A stretch of DNA of 64,000 nucleotides from Tateyamaria omphalii (lineage in GTDB: Bacteria > Pseudomonadota > Alphaproteobacteria > Rhodobacterales > Rhodobacteraceae), in assembly GCF_019802125.1 (NCBI RefSeq), contig NZ_JAHVHT010000001.1:186001-250000 (forward strand). The letters run 5' to 3'. Below are positions 9,251-17,475 of the stretch, one piece after another (within the stretch, counting starts at the first letter, position 1; each line of letters starts with the position of its first letter). The notes beneath the pieces were generated by a model. It worked only from the letters and a program-made list of their open reading frames with translations, made no database searches and was not told the origin of the DNA. Both the position numbers and the translations under genes were made by a program.

Positions 9251-10543
9251 TCACTTGACCAACCGCAACTGTTGCCGTGGCGCCGCGGTACCCGACGCCA
9301 GCGCATCATAGGGATCATCGGGCGACAGCATCATGTCGACCACCTGTCGCAGAAGCTGGCGACGGCCACGGGCCGAGTAGAAACCTCCGGGGATCTGGCT
9401 GGTTTCCAGCAGATAGCGGCGGTAGTCCTTGTAGGCGCGATTGTCGGGTCGGGACGCTCCGGCAAAGAACTCGGGCAGCGGCTGATCGCTGACGAATTCC
9501 GGCTTGGAGAACACAGCCTTGCCAAAGACCTTGAGCGGGATGCCCCGCCACAGTACCTGCTGGGCGGCGGTGGAATTCACGGTCACAGCGCTGCGGGCAT
9601 CGTTCAGAAGCTGCGCCAGCTTGCCGCCGCGCACATACTGCACACGACCCTGCAGGCCCAACTCGCGCGCAAGATCGCGAATGGTCTTGCGAATGGGCGC
9701 ACGGCCATCTTCCAGCGGATGCGCCTTGATCACCAGATGGTGGTGGGCGGGGGCCCCTTCGGCAAAACCGCGGATCACGAGGTCGAGGAATTCGGGCATT
9801 GTCTCGAACGGCGAATGCTCCTGAAAGCTGCTGTCATGTTCAAGCTGCAGAAGGGCGAGGTGATAGGGGAACCCGCCATAGCGGATGCGCAGCGTGGCCT
9901 GCATCCGGTCGAGCGTCAGGAAGGGCATCAAAAGCAAGCGCTTGAGGTAAAGCTGAAACTCGCGGGCCACGGTCAGGGCGCGGTGCGGCTGGAAATTGCG
10001 ATAGTCCCCGTTCCGGAACATCACGAACCAGTGGTAAAGCGCGCCGTAGAACACGTGCTGGCGCATGTCGCCCCAATGGCCGGGAGGCAGGGGGGCCTCC
10101 ATATCCGACAGTGCCAGGGCCGCCTGCATGTCGGCCACCGACATCTCCATCAGACGCGAATGGCCATTGGAGCCGCCGCGTTCATAGGTCACCCAATAGG
10201 GGCGCATATACCCCTCTTCGAACACATGGACGGTCAGGCCACGGCGCTTGGCCTCGGCCACCGCCTGCGCATGTATGGGGCGCACATCGCCGTACAGAAC
10301 GATGTCCGTGACACCCTTGCTCTCAACCAGCGTTTTGAATGTCTCGGGCCAGTCGTCGGCCTTGCCGTGATAAGGAATGTAGCTTGCCGGATGAAACCAG
10401 AAGGCGCGGTCGCCTGCATTGAACCCCACACGCCAGACTGTCGCCCCCGCGCGGCGCAGCATGGCGCCGAGCCGGTGGAAAAACGGTCCATGCGGGCCCT
10501 GCAAAAACAGGAAAACCCGCGAATTGGGGGCATGCAGTGTCAT
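9251..10543 (-). CDS. kpsS: KpsS-like capsule biosynthesis protein
   Basis: A 430-residue single-domain Capsule_synth protein. Typical blocks are FLFLQGPHGPFFHRL at the N-terminus, VHVFEEGYMRPYWVTYERGG, HHHLVIKAHPLEDG and VTVNSTAAQQVLWRGIPLK. KpsS enzymes add the first Kdo to the lipid anchor of ABC-dependent capsules, acting before KpsC. The ATG at 10543 has AGGGAT upstream, and in-frame codons further upstream look non-coding. It is the first gene of the minus-strand capsule cluster and is divergent from ribE, sharing a 153-base intergenic region. No kpsM/kpsT or kpsE homologue is adjacent. Confidence 0.88.
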   Translation of the reverse strand: MTLHAPNSRVFLFLQGPHGPFFHRLGAMLRRAGATVWRVGFNAGDRAFWFHPASYIPYHGKADDWPETFKTLVESKGVTDIVLYGDVRPIHAQAVAEAKRRGLTVHVFEEGYMRPYWVTYERGGSNGHSRLMEMSVADMQAALALSDMEAPLPPGHWGDMRQHVFYGALYHWFVMFRNGDYRNFQPHRALTVAREFQLYLKRLLLMPFLTLDRMQATLRIRYGGFPYHLALLQLEHDSSFQEHSPFETMPEFLDLVIRGFAEGAPAHHHLVIKAHPLEDGRAPIRKTIRDLARELGLQGRVQYVRGGKLAQLLNDARSAVTVNSTAAQQVLWRGIPLKVFGKAVFSKPEFVSDQPLPEFFAGASRPDNRAYKDYRRYLLETSQIPGGFYSARGRRQLLRQVVDMMLSPDDPYDALASGTAAPRQQLRLVK

Positions 10544-10696
10544 CTGATCCCTGATATGCGGCAAAATCTTACTCTCAGATGAACACCCGACTGGGGCGTT
10601 TTTATGGCCCATGGGGGACATTTCCGCAATGTGCCTTGCTCTTGCCGTTGCGTCCCGGCACCGCTACCTCAGGGCCAAGCGCGAAGGAGACCGCCC

Positions 10697-11284
10697 ATGT
10701 TCACAGGCATCATCACGGATATCGGCACCATCACCGACCTCAAGCAGGAGGGCGACCTGCGCGTGCGCGTCCAGACCGGCTATGACACGGCGGGCATCGA
10801 CATGGGGGCGTCGATTGCCTCCGACGGCGTGTGTCTGACGGTCGTGGACCTGGGCCCCGACTGGTATGACGTGCAGGTGAGTGCCGAGACGGTGTCGAAG
10901 ACCAACCTCGGCGCATGGACCGTGGGCAAGCGCCTGAACCTCGAACGCGCGTTGCGCGTGGGCGACGAGTTGGGTGGTCACATCGTGTCGGGCCATGTGG
11001 ATGGCGTGGCCGAGGTTGTGTCGGTCGTGGACGAGGGCGACAGCACCCGCGTGCAATTGCGCGCGCCGGATGATCTGGCTCGCTTCATCGCGCCCAAAGG
11101 GTCGGTGGCGCTGAACGGCACGTCCCTGACGGTGAACGAGGTGCAGGGGGCCGTCTTCGGCATCAACTTCATCCCGCACACCAAGGAGGTGACGACTTGG
11201 GGCGACGTGGCCGTGGGTGATGCGGTGAACCTGGAGATCGACACGCTCGCCCGCTACGTCGCGCGTCTGGCCGAGGTGGCGTGA
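10697..11284 (+). CDS. ribE: Riboflavin synthase alpha subunit
   Basis: A 195-residue enzyme that dismutates two lumazine molecules into riboflavin. It has the canonical MFTGIITDIG start and the two tandem lumazine-binding barrels: SDGVCLTV in the first and LNGTSLTVNEV in the second, with GGHIVSGHVDG at the junction. GAAGGAGA eight bases upstream confirms the ATG at 10697. A 208-base spacer with two stem-loops separates it from ribB. I see no FMN riboswitch consensus in either flank. Confidence 0.97.
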   Translation: MFTGIITDIGTITDLKQEGDLRVRVQTGYDTAGIDMGASIASDGVCLTVVDLGPDWYDVQVSAETVSKTNLGAWTVGKRLNLERALRVGDELGGHIVSGHVDGVAEVVSVVDEGDSTRVQLRAPDDLARFIAPKGSVALNGTSLTVNEVQGAVFGINFIPHTKEVTTWGDVAVGDAVNLEIDTLARYVARLAEVA

Positions 11285-11293
11285 TCCTGCGGA

Positions 11294-11353
11294 CAGGCCT
11301 GGCGGCCTGACGCCATGCTGGGCGCTCGTGGTGGGCGTGCTCGCATCATGCGA
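11294..11353 (+). other. Two stem-loops in the ribE-ribB spacer
   Basis: Behind the ribE stop, CAGGCC/GGCCTG forms a 6-bp stem with a 4-base loop (11294-11309), and TCGCAT-C-ATGCGA is a near-palindrome (11341-11353). No T-run follows either, so they may attenuate or stabilise rather than terminate. The rest of the 208-base spacer shows no gene and no riboswitch consensus. Confidence 0.35.
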
Positions 11354-11492
11354 TGTAGGGTGCGTGCGGTGGATCGGCCCTCCGGGGGGAGTTTATCTGG
11401 CAAGATGAAGCTGCACGGGATCTGTGCGCCGGGGCACTGGCATTGGGGCGCGTGATCCTCTATGTCGCGGGCAATGCTGCCACAGGTGCCCC

Positions 11493-12611
11493 ATGAGCTT
11501 TGAGACCCCCGGTCCGGTCGAGACCGATCTTGCCGCCGCCATTTCGCCTATCGAAGAGATCATCGAGGAGGCGCGTCTGGGCCGGATGTTCATTCTGGTC
11601 GATCACGAGGATCGCGAGAATGAGGGTGATCTGGTAATCCCTGCCAACTTTGCCGATGCGGCCGCTGTGAACTTCATGGCGACCCACGGGCGCGGTTTGA
11701 TCTGTGTGACACTGCCTGCCGAGCGGATCGACGATCTGGGCCTGCCGATGATGGCGATGCACAATTCCTCGCGCCACGAGACGGCGTTCACCGTGTCGGT
11801 CGAGGCGCGTGAGGGGGTGAGCACGGGGATTTCCGCAGGCGATCGGGCGTTGACGATTTCGACCCTCGTAAACCCGCAGGCAACCTCTGCCGATCTGGCG
11901 ACACCGGGGCATGTCTTCCCCCTGCGCGCCCGCAAGGGCGGCGTTCTGGTCCGCGCAGGTCACACCGAGGCCGGGTGCGATGTGGCGCGTCTTGCGGGGC
12001 ACTATCCGTCGAGCATGATCTGCGAGATCATGAACGAGGATGGGTCCATGGCCCGCCTGCCGGACCTCGTGGACTACGCCGCCACACACAAACTGAAGAT
12101 CGGCACCATTTCCGACCTCATCGCCTATCGCCGCCGCCACGACAATCTGGTGGTCGAGACGGACCGCCGCATGGTCACCTCGCAGCATGGCGGGGAATGG
12201 GACATGCGCATCTTCACCGACCAGACCTATGGCATCGAGCATGTGACGCTCTCCAAGGGCGACCTGAGCACAGACGAGCCGGTTCTGGTCCGCACCCACG
12301 CGCTGGCTGAAGTCACGGATATTCTGGGCCTGTCCGACAAACCCGTGGGCGAGCTGCCCCGCGCCATGGAGCTGATCGCTGCCGAAGGGCGTGGCGTCGT
12401 CTGCCTCTTCCGCGAGCCGCGCAAATCGCTCTTTACCGACGAAGAGCCCGGCCCGCGCATCGTCAAGAACACCGGCCTTGGCGCGCAGATGCTGTCGAAC
12501 ATGGGCCTCTCCCGCCTCATCCTGCTCACCGACAGCCCGCGCACGACCTATATGGGTATCGACGCCTACGGGCTCGAAATTGTCGGCACCCGCCCCATCC
12601 TCGGAGACTGA
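11493..12611 (+). CDS. ribB: 3,4-dihydroxy-2-butanone-4-phosphate synthase with degenerate GTP cyclohydrolase II-like domain (RibBX-type)
   Basis: A 372-residue fusion with a RibBA layout. The N-terminal half is a convincing DHBP synthase, with DHEDRENEGDLVIPA for metal and substrate binding and HTEAGCDVARLAG plus ICEIMNEDGSMARLPDL. The C-terminal half aligns with GTP cyclohydrolase II but lacks its zinc site: where RibA has HSECLTGD and RCDCG, this protein reads VRTHALAEVTDILG with no cysteine. It therefore should make DHBP but not open GTP. RibBX-type proteins are known in other alphaproteobacteria. The ATG at 11493 is preceded by ACAGG. ribH follows after two bases. Confidence 0.92.
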   Translation: MSFETPGPVETDLAAAISPIEEIIEEARLGRMFILVDHEDRENEGDLVIPANFADAAAVNFMATHGRGLICVTLPAERIDDLGLPMMAMHNSSRHETAFTVSVEAREGVSTGISAGDRALTISTLVNPQATSADLATPGHVFPLRARKGGVLVRAGHTEAGCDVARLAGHYPSSMICEIMNEDGSMARLPDLVDYAATHKLKIGTISDLIAYRRRHDNLVVETDRRMVTSQHGGEWDMRIFTDQTYGIEHVTLSKGDLSTDEPVLVRTHALAEVTDILGLSDKPVGELPRAMELIAAEGRGVVCLFREPRKSLFTDEEPGPRIVKNTGLGAQMLSNMGLSRLILLTDSPRTTYMGIDAYGLEIVGTRPILGD

Positions 12612-12613
12612 AA

Positions 12614-13156
12614 ATGGCATCCATCGACCACCACGTGCTGGACCGCCCCAGCTTTGACGAGCCAACCAAGCTGCTGATCGTCGTGTCGCCCTATTACAAG
12701 CAGATCGCCGACAACCTTGTGGCTGGTGCCAAAGCCGAGATCGAAGCCGCAGGTGCCACCTGGGACCTGGTCGAGATGCCCGGCGCCCTCGAAATCCCCA
12801 CCGCCATCGGCATCGCCGAGCGGATGTCGAACTTCGACGGCTATGTGGCCCTGGGCTGCGTGATCCGGGGGGAGACAACGCATTACGAGACAGTCTGCAA
12901 CGACTCGTCCCGCGCCATCCAGCTTCTGGGCCTTCAGGGCCTCTGCATCGGCAACGGCATCCTGACGGTCGAGAACACCGACCAGGCCGAGGTGCGCGCC
13001 GATCCCGCCAAACAGAATAAAGGCGGCGGGGCCGCGGCTGCGGCCTTGCACCTGATCGCGCTCAGCCGTAAGTGGGGCCGCTCCAGCAAGGGGGTCGGGT
13101 TCAAACCGGCCACCGAATACCAGCTGGCATCCAAGACAGGATCCACAACCGCATGA
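12614..13156 (+). CDS. ribH: 6,7-dimethyl-8-ribityllumazine synthase
   Basis: A 180-residue lumazine synthase, condensing DHBP (from the ribB product just upstream) with the RibD-pathway pyrimidine. Key motifs are VSPYYKQIADNLV at the N-terminus, MPGALEIPTAI, the active-site stretch CVIRGETTHYE, and GNGILTVENTDQA. The C-terminal tail after WGRSSKG is longer than the minimal enzyme. The start is two bases after the ribB stop, and its end overlaps nusB by four bases. Confidence 0.96.
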   Translation: MASIDHHVLDRPSFDEPTKLLIVVSPYYKQIADNLVAGAKAEIEAAGATWDLVEMPGALEIPTAIGIAERMSNFDGYVALGCVIRGETTHYETVCNDSSRAIQLLGLQGLCIGNGILTVENTDQAEVRADPAKQNKGGGAAAAALHLIALSRKWGRSSKGVGFKPATEYQLASKTGSTTA

Positions 13157-13620
13157 CCCTTTCGGGCAACCAGAAACGCAAGATGCGCTCGGCCGCGCGG
13201 CTCTATGCCGTGCAAGCGCTGTTCCAGATGGAGCAGACGGCGCAGACCGTCGACCAGATCAAGGTCGAGTTCATGGACCACCGCTTTGGAGCGTCCTACG
13301 AGGGCGACGAGATGACCGAGGGTGATCCTGATCACTTCGCGCGGGTCATGGATGATGCGGTCAACTACCAGGCACCGATTGACCAGATGACCGACCGGGC
13401 GCTCGTGGCGAAATGGCCGATTGCGCGGATCGACCCGACGTTGCGTGCGCTCTTTCGGGCGGCAGGGGCCGAGTTTCGGGACACAGGCACGCCGCCCAAG
13501 GTGGTGATCGTGGAATATGTGGACGTGGCGCGGGCGTTTTTCCCGGAAGGGAAAGAGCCGAAGTTCGTGAACGCTGTGCTTGATCATATGGCGCGTGAGG
13601 CGCGGCCTGAGGCGTTTTAG
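13153..13620 (+). CDS. nusB: Transcription antitermination factor NusB
   Basis: A 155-residue all-helical RNA-binding protein that joins the NusB-NusE complex on boxA RNA of rRNA operons. The N-terminus (SGNQKRKMRSAARLYAVQALFQME) carries the basic helix typical of NusB, and the end has the standard KVVIVEYVDVARAF...FVNAVLDHMA block. The ATG at 13153 overlaps the ribH stop, and ribH-nusB coupling is a widespread arrangement. The next gene lies 128 AT-rich bases downstream. Confidence 0.96.
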   Translation: MTLSGNQKRKMRSAARLYAVQALFQMEQTAQTVDQIKVEFMDHRFGASYEGDEMTEGDPDHFARVMDDAVNYQAPIDQMTDRALVAKWPIARIDPTLRALFRAAGAEFRDTGTPPKVVIVEYVDVARAFFPEGKEPKFVNAVLDHMAREARPEAF

Positions 13621-13748
13621 CCAACGTTTGTGTATCAACAGTTTTAGATCGCTACGGTTCTACCTATATGCTTCGACTTTTGCACTCGCCTTTCCGCTTT
13701 GTGCATAACATAACTGCGTGAACCTCTTTCGAACTGCTGAGGCACATC

Positions 13749-14231
13749 TTGAGAACGGCATATCTGATTTCGTTGCTTGCCCTGCTGGCTCTACCAGCGA
13801 ACGCTTTGGACATCCAAAAGTCATCTCAGATTGGAGATTGGCAGGTTATCGTTGCTCAAACGGCAAATGATGGCCTGTCCTGTCAGGCGCTCTTAAATGC
13901 GTCAAACGGCTCGCTTCTGCTTTGGGGATCGCAGGATCGCAACTCAATCACCCCTTTGGTGGGGTTGGGCAGTGGCTATCCGAAAGGATCACGCGCGGTT
14001 GTAAACATCGCTGGTCAGAACTTCGAGTTTCACCAACCGAAGGCAGCGGGCGCAAACCGTTTTAGCCCCATTGCGAAAGCTGATGACGCAAAGATTGTCA
14101 GGTCTCTCGCCAGCAATCGGAATGCGAAAGTCATCGGAAAAGGAAAGGGCGGTCAATTCACTTTGCGTACGAAGCGGATGAAACAGGTTTTGAGCTTCTT
14201 CAATTCGAATTGTGGAATTTCCTTGCGTTGA
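13749..14231 (+). CDS. Small secreted protein of unknown function
   Basis: A 160-residue protein read from a TTG start; TGAGG seven bases upstream and an in-frame stop at 13719 leave no better start. Residues 1-19 form a signal peptide (MRTAYLISLLALLALPANA). The mature protein has two cysteines (LSCQALL, SNCGISLR at the very end) that may pair. The gene and its upstream region look less GC-rich than neighbours, hinting at later acquisition. I recognise no domain. Its layout resembles the secreted protein at 3.8 kb, but I see no clear homology. Confidence 0.65.
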   Translation: MRTAYLISLLALLALPANALDIQKSSQIGDWQVIVAQTANDGLSCQALLNASNGSLLLWGSQDRNSITPLVGLGSGYPKGSRAVVNIAGQNFEFHQPKAAGANRFSPIAKADDAKIVRSLASNRNAKVIGKGKGGQFTLRTKRMKQVLSFFNSNCGISLR

Positions 14232-14334
14232 CGCCAGCGCAGCGTGTTCCGGCAAATTGGCAAAACCAAGCCCAAGCGCTCTGGTAACCGGTTGTGCTGC
14301 TGGTCTCTTGCCTTGGCCATGCTACCTTCCCCTC

Positions 14335-14580
14335 ATGCCAACCGACCAACCAAACCCCCTCCTCCGCCTGTTCCTCAACGGCACCGCCGTGGGCTTCGCC
14401 CTCTCAGCCGCCTTCGTCACCGGCATCTGGCTTCTCGACATTGCGGGCATCCACACGCGGGCCGCGCGTAGCGATGACGCCTTCCTGATCCTCTTCATTC
14501 TGTGGTTCTTTCACGGCCTTCTGTTCGGCGCTGTTCAGATCAGCTATCAGGTCTGGCAAATCGGTCGCGACGGCCACTAG
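14335..14580 (+). CDS. Small membrane protein with two helices
   Basis: An 81-residue protein with two hydrophobic segments (residues about 18-37 and 48-68) joined by a short charged loop (HTRAARSDD). The ATG at 14335 fits better than an in-frame upstream start that would add atypical sequence. It is followed after 15 bases by the quinone oxidoreductase gene, so co-transcription is likely. Function unknown; no motif beyond the two helices. Confidence 0.65.
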   Translation: MPTDQPNPLLRLFLNGTAVGFALSAAFVTGIWLLDIAGIHTRAARSDDAFLILFILWFFHGLLFGAVQISYQVWQIGRDGH

Positions 14581-14595
14581 ACGAGGGATACCACA

Positions 14596-15561
14596 ATGCG
14601 CGCCATGCAAGTCACCGCCCTTGGGCAGCCGCTCGAGCTGCGCGAGATCGACACGCCCACCCCCGGGCCGAACGAGGTGCTGGTGCGCGTCCACACCTGC
14701 GGGCTCAACTTCGGCGACACGCTGATCGTCAAGGGCACCTATCAGGAAAAACCGCAGCTTCCCGCGACCATCGGGATGGAGATGTGCGGCACCATCGAAG
14801 CCATGGGTGCGGACGTCACCCATCTGAAACCGGGCCAGCGCATCGCGGCCTATGCAGGCTTCGGCGGACTTGGCGAATACGCGGCCTTGCCTGCGAATAT
14901 CTGCGTACCGATCCCGGACGAGATGTCCGAAGTCGACGCAGCCGCCTTCCTCGTCGCCTACGGCACCAGCCATGTGGCGCTCGACTACAAGGCGCATATG
15001 AAACCCGGCGAGCGGCTGCTCGTCCTCGGTGCTTCCGGCGGCGTGGGCCTCACAGCGGTCGAACTGGGTAAGCTGATGGGGGCCGAGGTCATCGCCTGCG
15101 CCCGCGGCGCCGACAAGCTGAAGATCGCCTCCCATGCGGGCGCGGATCACCTGCTCGACAGCGACACCTGCGATCTGCGCGCAGATGTGAAAGCACTGGG
15201 CGGGGCCGATGTCGTCTATGATCCGGTCGGAGGCGACCTCTTCGACGCAGCCCTGCGTGCCTGCAACCCCGAGGCACGGCTGCTGCCGCTGGGCTTCGCC
15301 TCCGGCACCGTCCCGCAGATCCCCGCCAACTACCTGCTGGTCAAAAACCTGCACGTGCTCGGCTTCTACTGGGGCGGCTACATGCGGGTGAACCCCAAGG
15401 TGCTGACGGACAGTTTCGAGGTTCTGTTCGGCTGGTATGCCGAGGGCAAACTCAAGCCCCATGTCAGCCACGTGCTGCCACTGGCCGATGCCAACGAAGC
15501 GCTCGATCTGCTGCGCACGCGCAAGGCCACGGGCAAGGTCGTGATCCAGGTCGACGGCTAA
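14596..15561 (+). CDS. NADPH:quinone oxidoreductase-type medium-chain reductase
   Basis: A 321-residue zinc-independent member of the medium-chain dehydrogenase superfamily (quinone reductase group). The N-terminal GroES-like domain has the HTCGLNFGDTLIVKG motif; the Rossmann domain has the nucleotide-binding GASGGVGLTAVELGKLMGAE motif and an RGADKL stretch expected to contact NADP phosphate. No catalytic zinc Cys/His set is present. The substrate is probably a quinone or an unsaturated acyl/aldehyde compound. It ends in a convergent intergenic region with repeats. Confidence 0.88.
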   Translation: MRAMQVTALGQPLELREIDTPTPGPNEVLVRVHTCGLNFGDTLIVKGTYQEKPQLPATIGMEMCGTIEAMGADVTHLKPGQRIAAYAGFGGLGEYAALPANICVPIPDEMSEVDAAAFLVAYGTSHVALDYKAHMKPGERLLVLGASGGVGLTAVELGKLMGAEVIACARGADKLKIASHAGADHLLDSDTCDLRADVKALGGADVVYDPVGGDLFDAALRACNPEARLLPLGFASGTVPQIPANYLLVKNLHVLGFYWGGYMRVNPKVLTDSFEVLFGWYAEGKLKPHVSHVLPLADANEALDLLRTRKATGKVVIQVDG

Positions 15562-15602
15562 GGGTTACGTAAGAGTTAAATCTCTCGCGCAAACCTTAAC
15601 GC

Positions 15603-15611
15603 TGTGGATAA
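15603..15611 (-). promoter_or_regulatory. Perfect DnaA-box sequence
   Basis: TGTGGATAA on the plus strand is the exact complement of the DnaA box TTATCCACA. It lies in a convergent intergenic region, 33 bases before a cluster of 14-base repeats. A second perfect box is at 22171. A single box does not make an origin. Confidence 0.4.
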
Positions 15612-15643
15612 GTGAAGGGATCGTTAACGCCCTGCGCTTGTCC

Positions 15644-15752
15644 AAAACACGCAGTTTTCCGGCCAAAATGTGCATTTTGTCCACAATGCGCCCGAAAACA
15701 GGGGTTTGCGCCTGCTCAAAACACGCAGTTTGCTCCCCAAAGTTCGCAGTTT
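15644..15752 (+). repeat. Cluster of four imperfect 14-base direct repeats
   Basis: AAAACACGCAGTTT occurs exactly twice (15644-15657 and 15718-15731, 74 bases apart). Related copies are AAAATGTGCATTTT (15665-15678) and AAAGTTCGCAGTTT (15739-15752). They lie between two convergent genes in a region without a reading frame, next to a DnaA box. Spacing is irregular, so it is not a CRISPR array; iteron-like or protein-binding repeats are possible. Confidence 0.55.
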
Positions 15753-15806
15753 CGCAAAATCCAGCCACCGCACGGTCCGTCAACCCCTTGGTCCCTGCGT
15801 CGGCGT

Positions 15807-16763
15807 CTACCCTCCGACCGGCGCCTTTTGCCGCTCGCGCAAAAACACGAACAGACCCGCGCCAAGGATCAGGACGATGCCGACCCAGACCTCCCAATCG
15901 GGCAATTCGCCAAAGACCACCCAGCCCCAGAACACCGCCAGCGGCAGACCCACATATTCAAACGGGGCCACGGTGGCCGCATCGGCGATGCGGTAGGCTT
16001 GGCTCAGGCAATATCCGACGATGGCTGAATTCAGGCCGAGGCCCAAAAATACCCATAAATCAGCGCCTTGCGGCCAAACCCACGCCCGCAGCAGAAAGAT
16101 CACCGATCCGTTTGTCGCCCCTTCGGCAAAGCGTCCATCGCCCGCCACCACGAAGAAGGCCAGCGAAACGAGGATAAACATGCCCTGAATGTAGACGGCC
16201 ATCGCACTGGCCTTGCTCGCAACCCCCAACTTGCGCGTAAGTATCTGATTTAACGCATAAGTCAGCGCCGCAAGCACGGGCAGGGCCAGAACAAACCGGC
16301 TGACCTCAAGGCTATCCGCATCCGCCCAGGGGCGCTGCATCACCACCACGCCGACAAAGCCAACAGCCACCGCCGTGATGCGCAGCAGACCGACGCGCTC
16401 GCCCAGAATTGGTATAGATAACAAGGTGATAAACAACGGTGCTACAAAGAACAGGGCCGTCACATCCGCCAGCGGCAGCACTGCCAGTCCAACGAAAAAC
16501 GTCATGTTCGCAATGACGATCAGAATACCTCGCAGCGCGTGTTGCCACGGTGTAGACGTGCGCAAGATGCCGAACCCGCCCTCGTATTGCACGATGATCA
16601 AGCTGAACAGAATGCCGATCCCCGCCCGTGCAAAGACGATCTGATGCAGGGGATAATCGCCTGATAACTCTTTGATAAGCATGTCATTTACTGAGATGCA
16701 AACGACCCCGATCAGAATGAAAAGGATGCCCAGCCCGGCGATGTTCTGGCGTGTTGTCTCCAT
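15807..16763 (-). CDS. DMT-superfamily (EamA) transporter
   Basis: A 318-residue inner-membrane protein with ten predicted helices in two EamA repeats, starting METTRQNIAGLGILF. The loop after helix 1 (NDMLIKELSGDYPLHQIVFAR) and the second-repeat signature (VAPFEYVGLPLAVFWGW near residue 270) are typical of drug/metabolite exporters. The ATG at 16763 removes a long atypical upstream extension. It is divergent from the CoxG-like gene across a 103-base spacer. Substrate unknown. Confidence 0.85.
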   Translation of the reverse strand: METTRQNIAGLGILFILIGVVCISVNDMLIKELSGDYPLHQIVFARAGIGILFSLIIVQYEGGFGILRTSTPWQHALRGILIVIANMTFFVGLAVLPLADVTALFFVAPLFITLLSIPILGERVGLLRITAVAVGFVGVVVMQRPWADADSLEVSRFVLALPVLAALTYALNQILTRKLGVASKASAMAVYIQGMFILVSLAFFVVAGDGRFAEGATNGSVIFLLRAWVWPQGADLWVFLGLGLNSAIVGYCLSQAYRIADAATVAPFEYVGLPLAVFWGWVVFGELPDWEVWVGIVLILGAGLFVFLRERQKAPVGG

Positions 16764-16866
16764 AAGCTCAGCCCTAACACAGCTGATCGCCTCCTGCCTT
16801 GCGAATAGCGCATAGCGCAATTGCAGGCGCTGCGGTATCACGGAGCAAATCCAAGGGAGACAGCCA

Positions 16867-17385
16867 ATGCAAATGTCCGACACCCGCCAGATCGCCGCCC
16901 CCCCGTCCGAGGTCTACGCCGCCCTTCTGGACCCGGAGGTTCTCAAGGCTTGCGTGCCCGGCGCGACCGAGGTGACCGGCAGCCCGGAAGACGGGTTCGA
17001 GGCATCCGTGACGCAAAAGGTCGGCCCGGTGAAGGCCACCTTCAAAGGGCAGGTGACCTTGTCTGAAATGGTTGAAAATCAAAGCCTTGTCATCAACGGC
17101 GAAGGCAAGGGCGGGGCAGCGGGTTTCGCCAAGGGCGGTGCGCAGGTGCGCATGGCGGAAGTCGATGGCGGCACCGAGCTTAGCTACGATGTGGAGGCAA
17201 AAGTAGGCGGTAAACTGGCCCAACTGGGCAGCCGCATCATCGACGGATTTGCCAAGAAAATGGCCGACCAGTTCTTTGCCAATCTGCAGGAAACACTCGA
17301 AGGACCGGCTCAGGCCGAAGAGGCTCCGGAGACCGATGAGGCGCCAAAGAAGGGCTGGCTTGGCCGTCTCAAAGGCAAGGATTGA
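16867..17385 (+). CDS. CoxG/SRPBCC-family protein
   Basis: A 172-residue protein of the CO dehydrogenase subunit G family (SRPBCC fold), which binds hydrophobic ligands or membrane-anchors enzymes. Conserved blocks are the start (RQIAAPPSEVYAALLDPEVL), CVPGATE, VKATFKGQVTL and the Gly-rich GEGKGGAAGFAKGGA. The tail is acidic, then basic (PKKGWLGRLKGKD), which could contact membranes. GGGAGA upstream fits the ATG. No cox structural genes are adjacent, so a role in CO oxidation is not supported here. Confidence 0.85.
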   Translation: MQMSDTRQIAAPPSEVYAALLDPEVLKACVPGATEVTGSPEDGFEASVTQKVGPVKATFKGQVTLSEMVENQSLVINGEGKGGAAGFAKGGAQVRMAEVDGGTELSYDVEAKVGGKLAQLGSRIIDGFAKKMADQFFANLQETLEGPAQAEEAPETDEAPKKGWLGRLKGKD

Positions 17386-17475
17386 TCACCTCGCACATCA
17401 GCCTGTGCGCTCGTGCGCTGGCTCTTTTTGGGCGAACGGCATACCTCTCGTTCCCGTGAACAGGCCGGAGTTTTC

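Noticed and set aside
11285-11492. FMN riboswitch before ribB
   Set aside because: The spacer has two stem-loops but not the conserved RFN element sequence.
15644-15752. CRISPR array
   Set aside because: Only four imperfect 14-base copies with irregular spacing and no cas genes.
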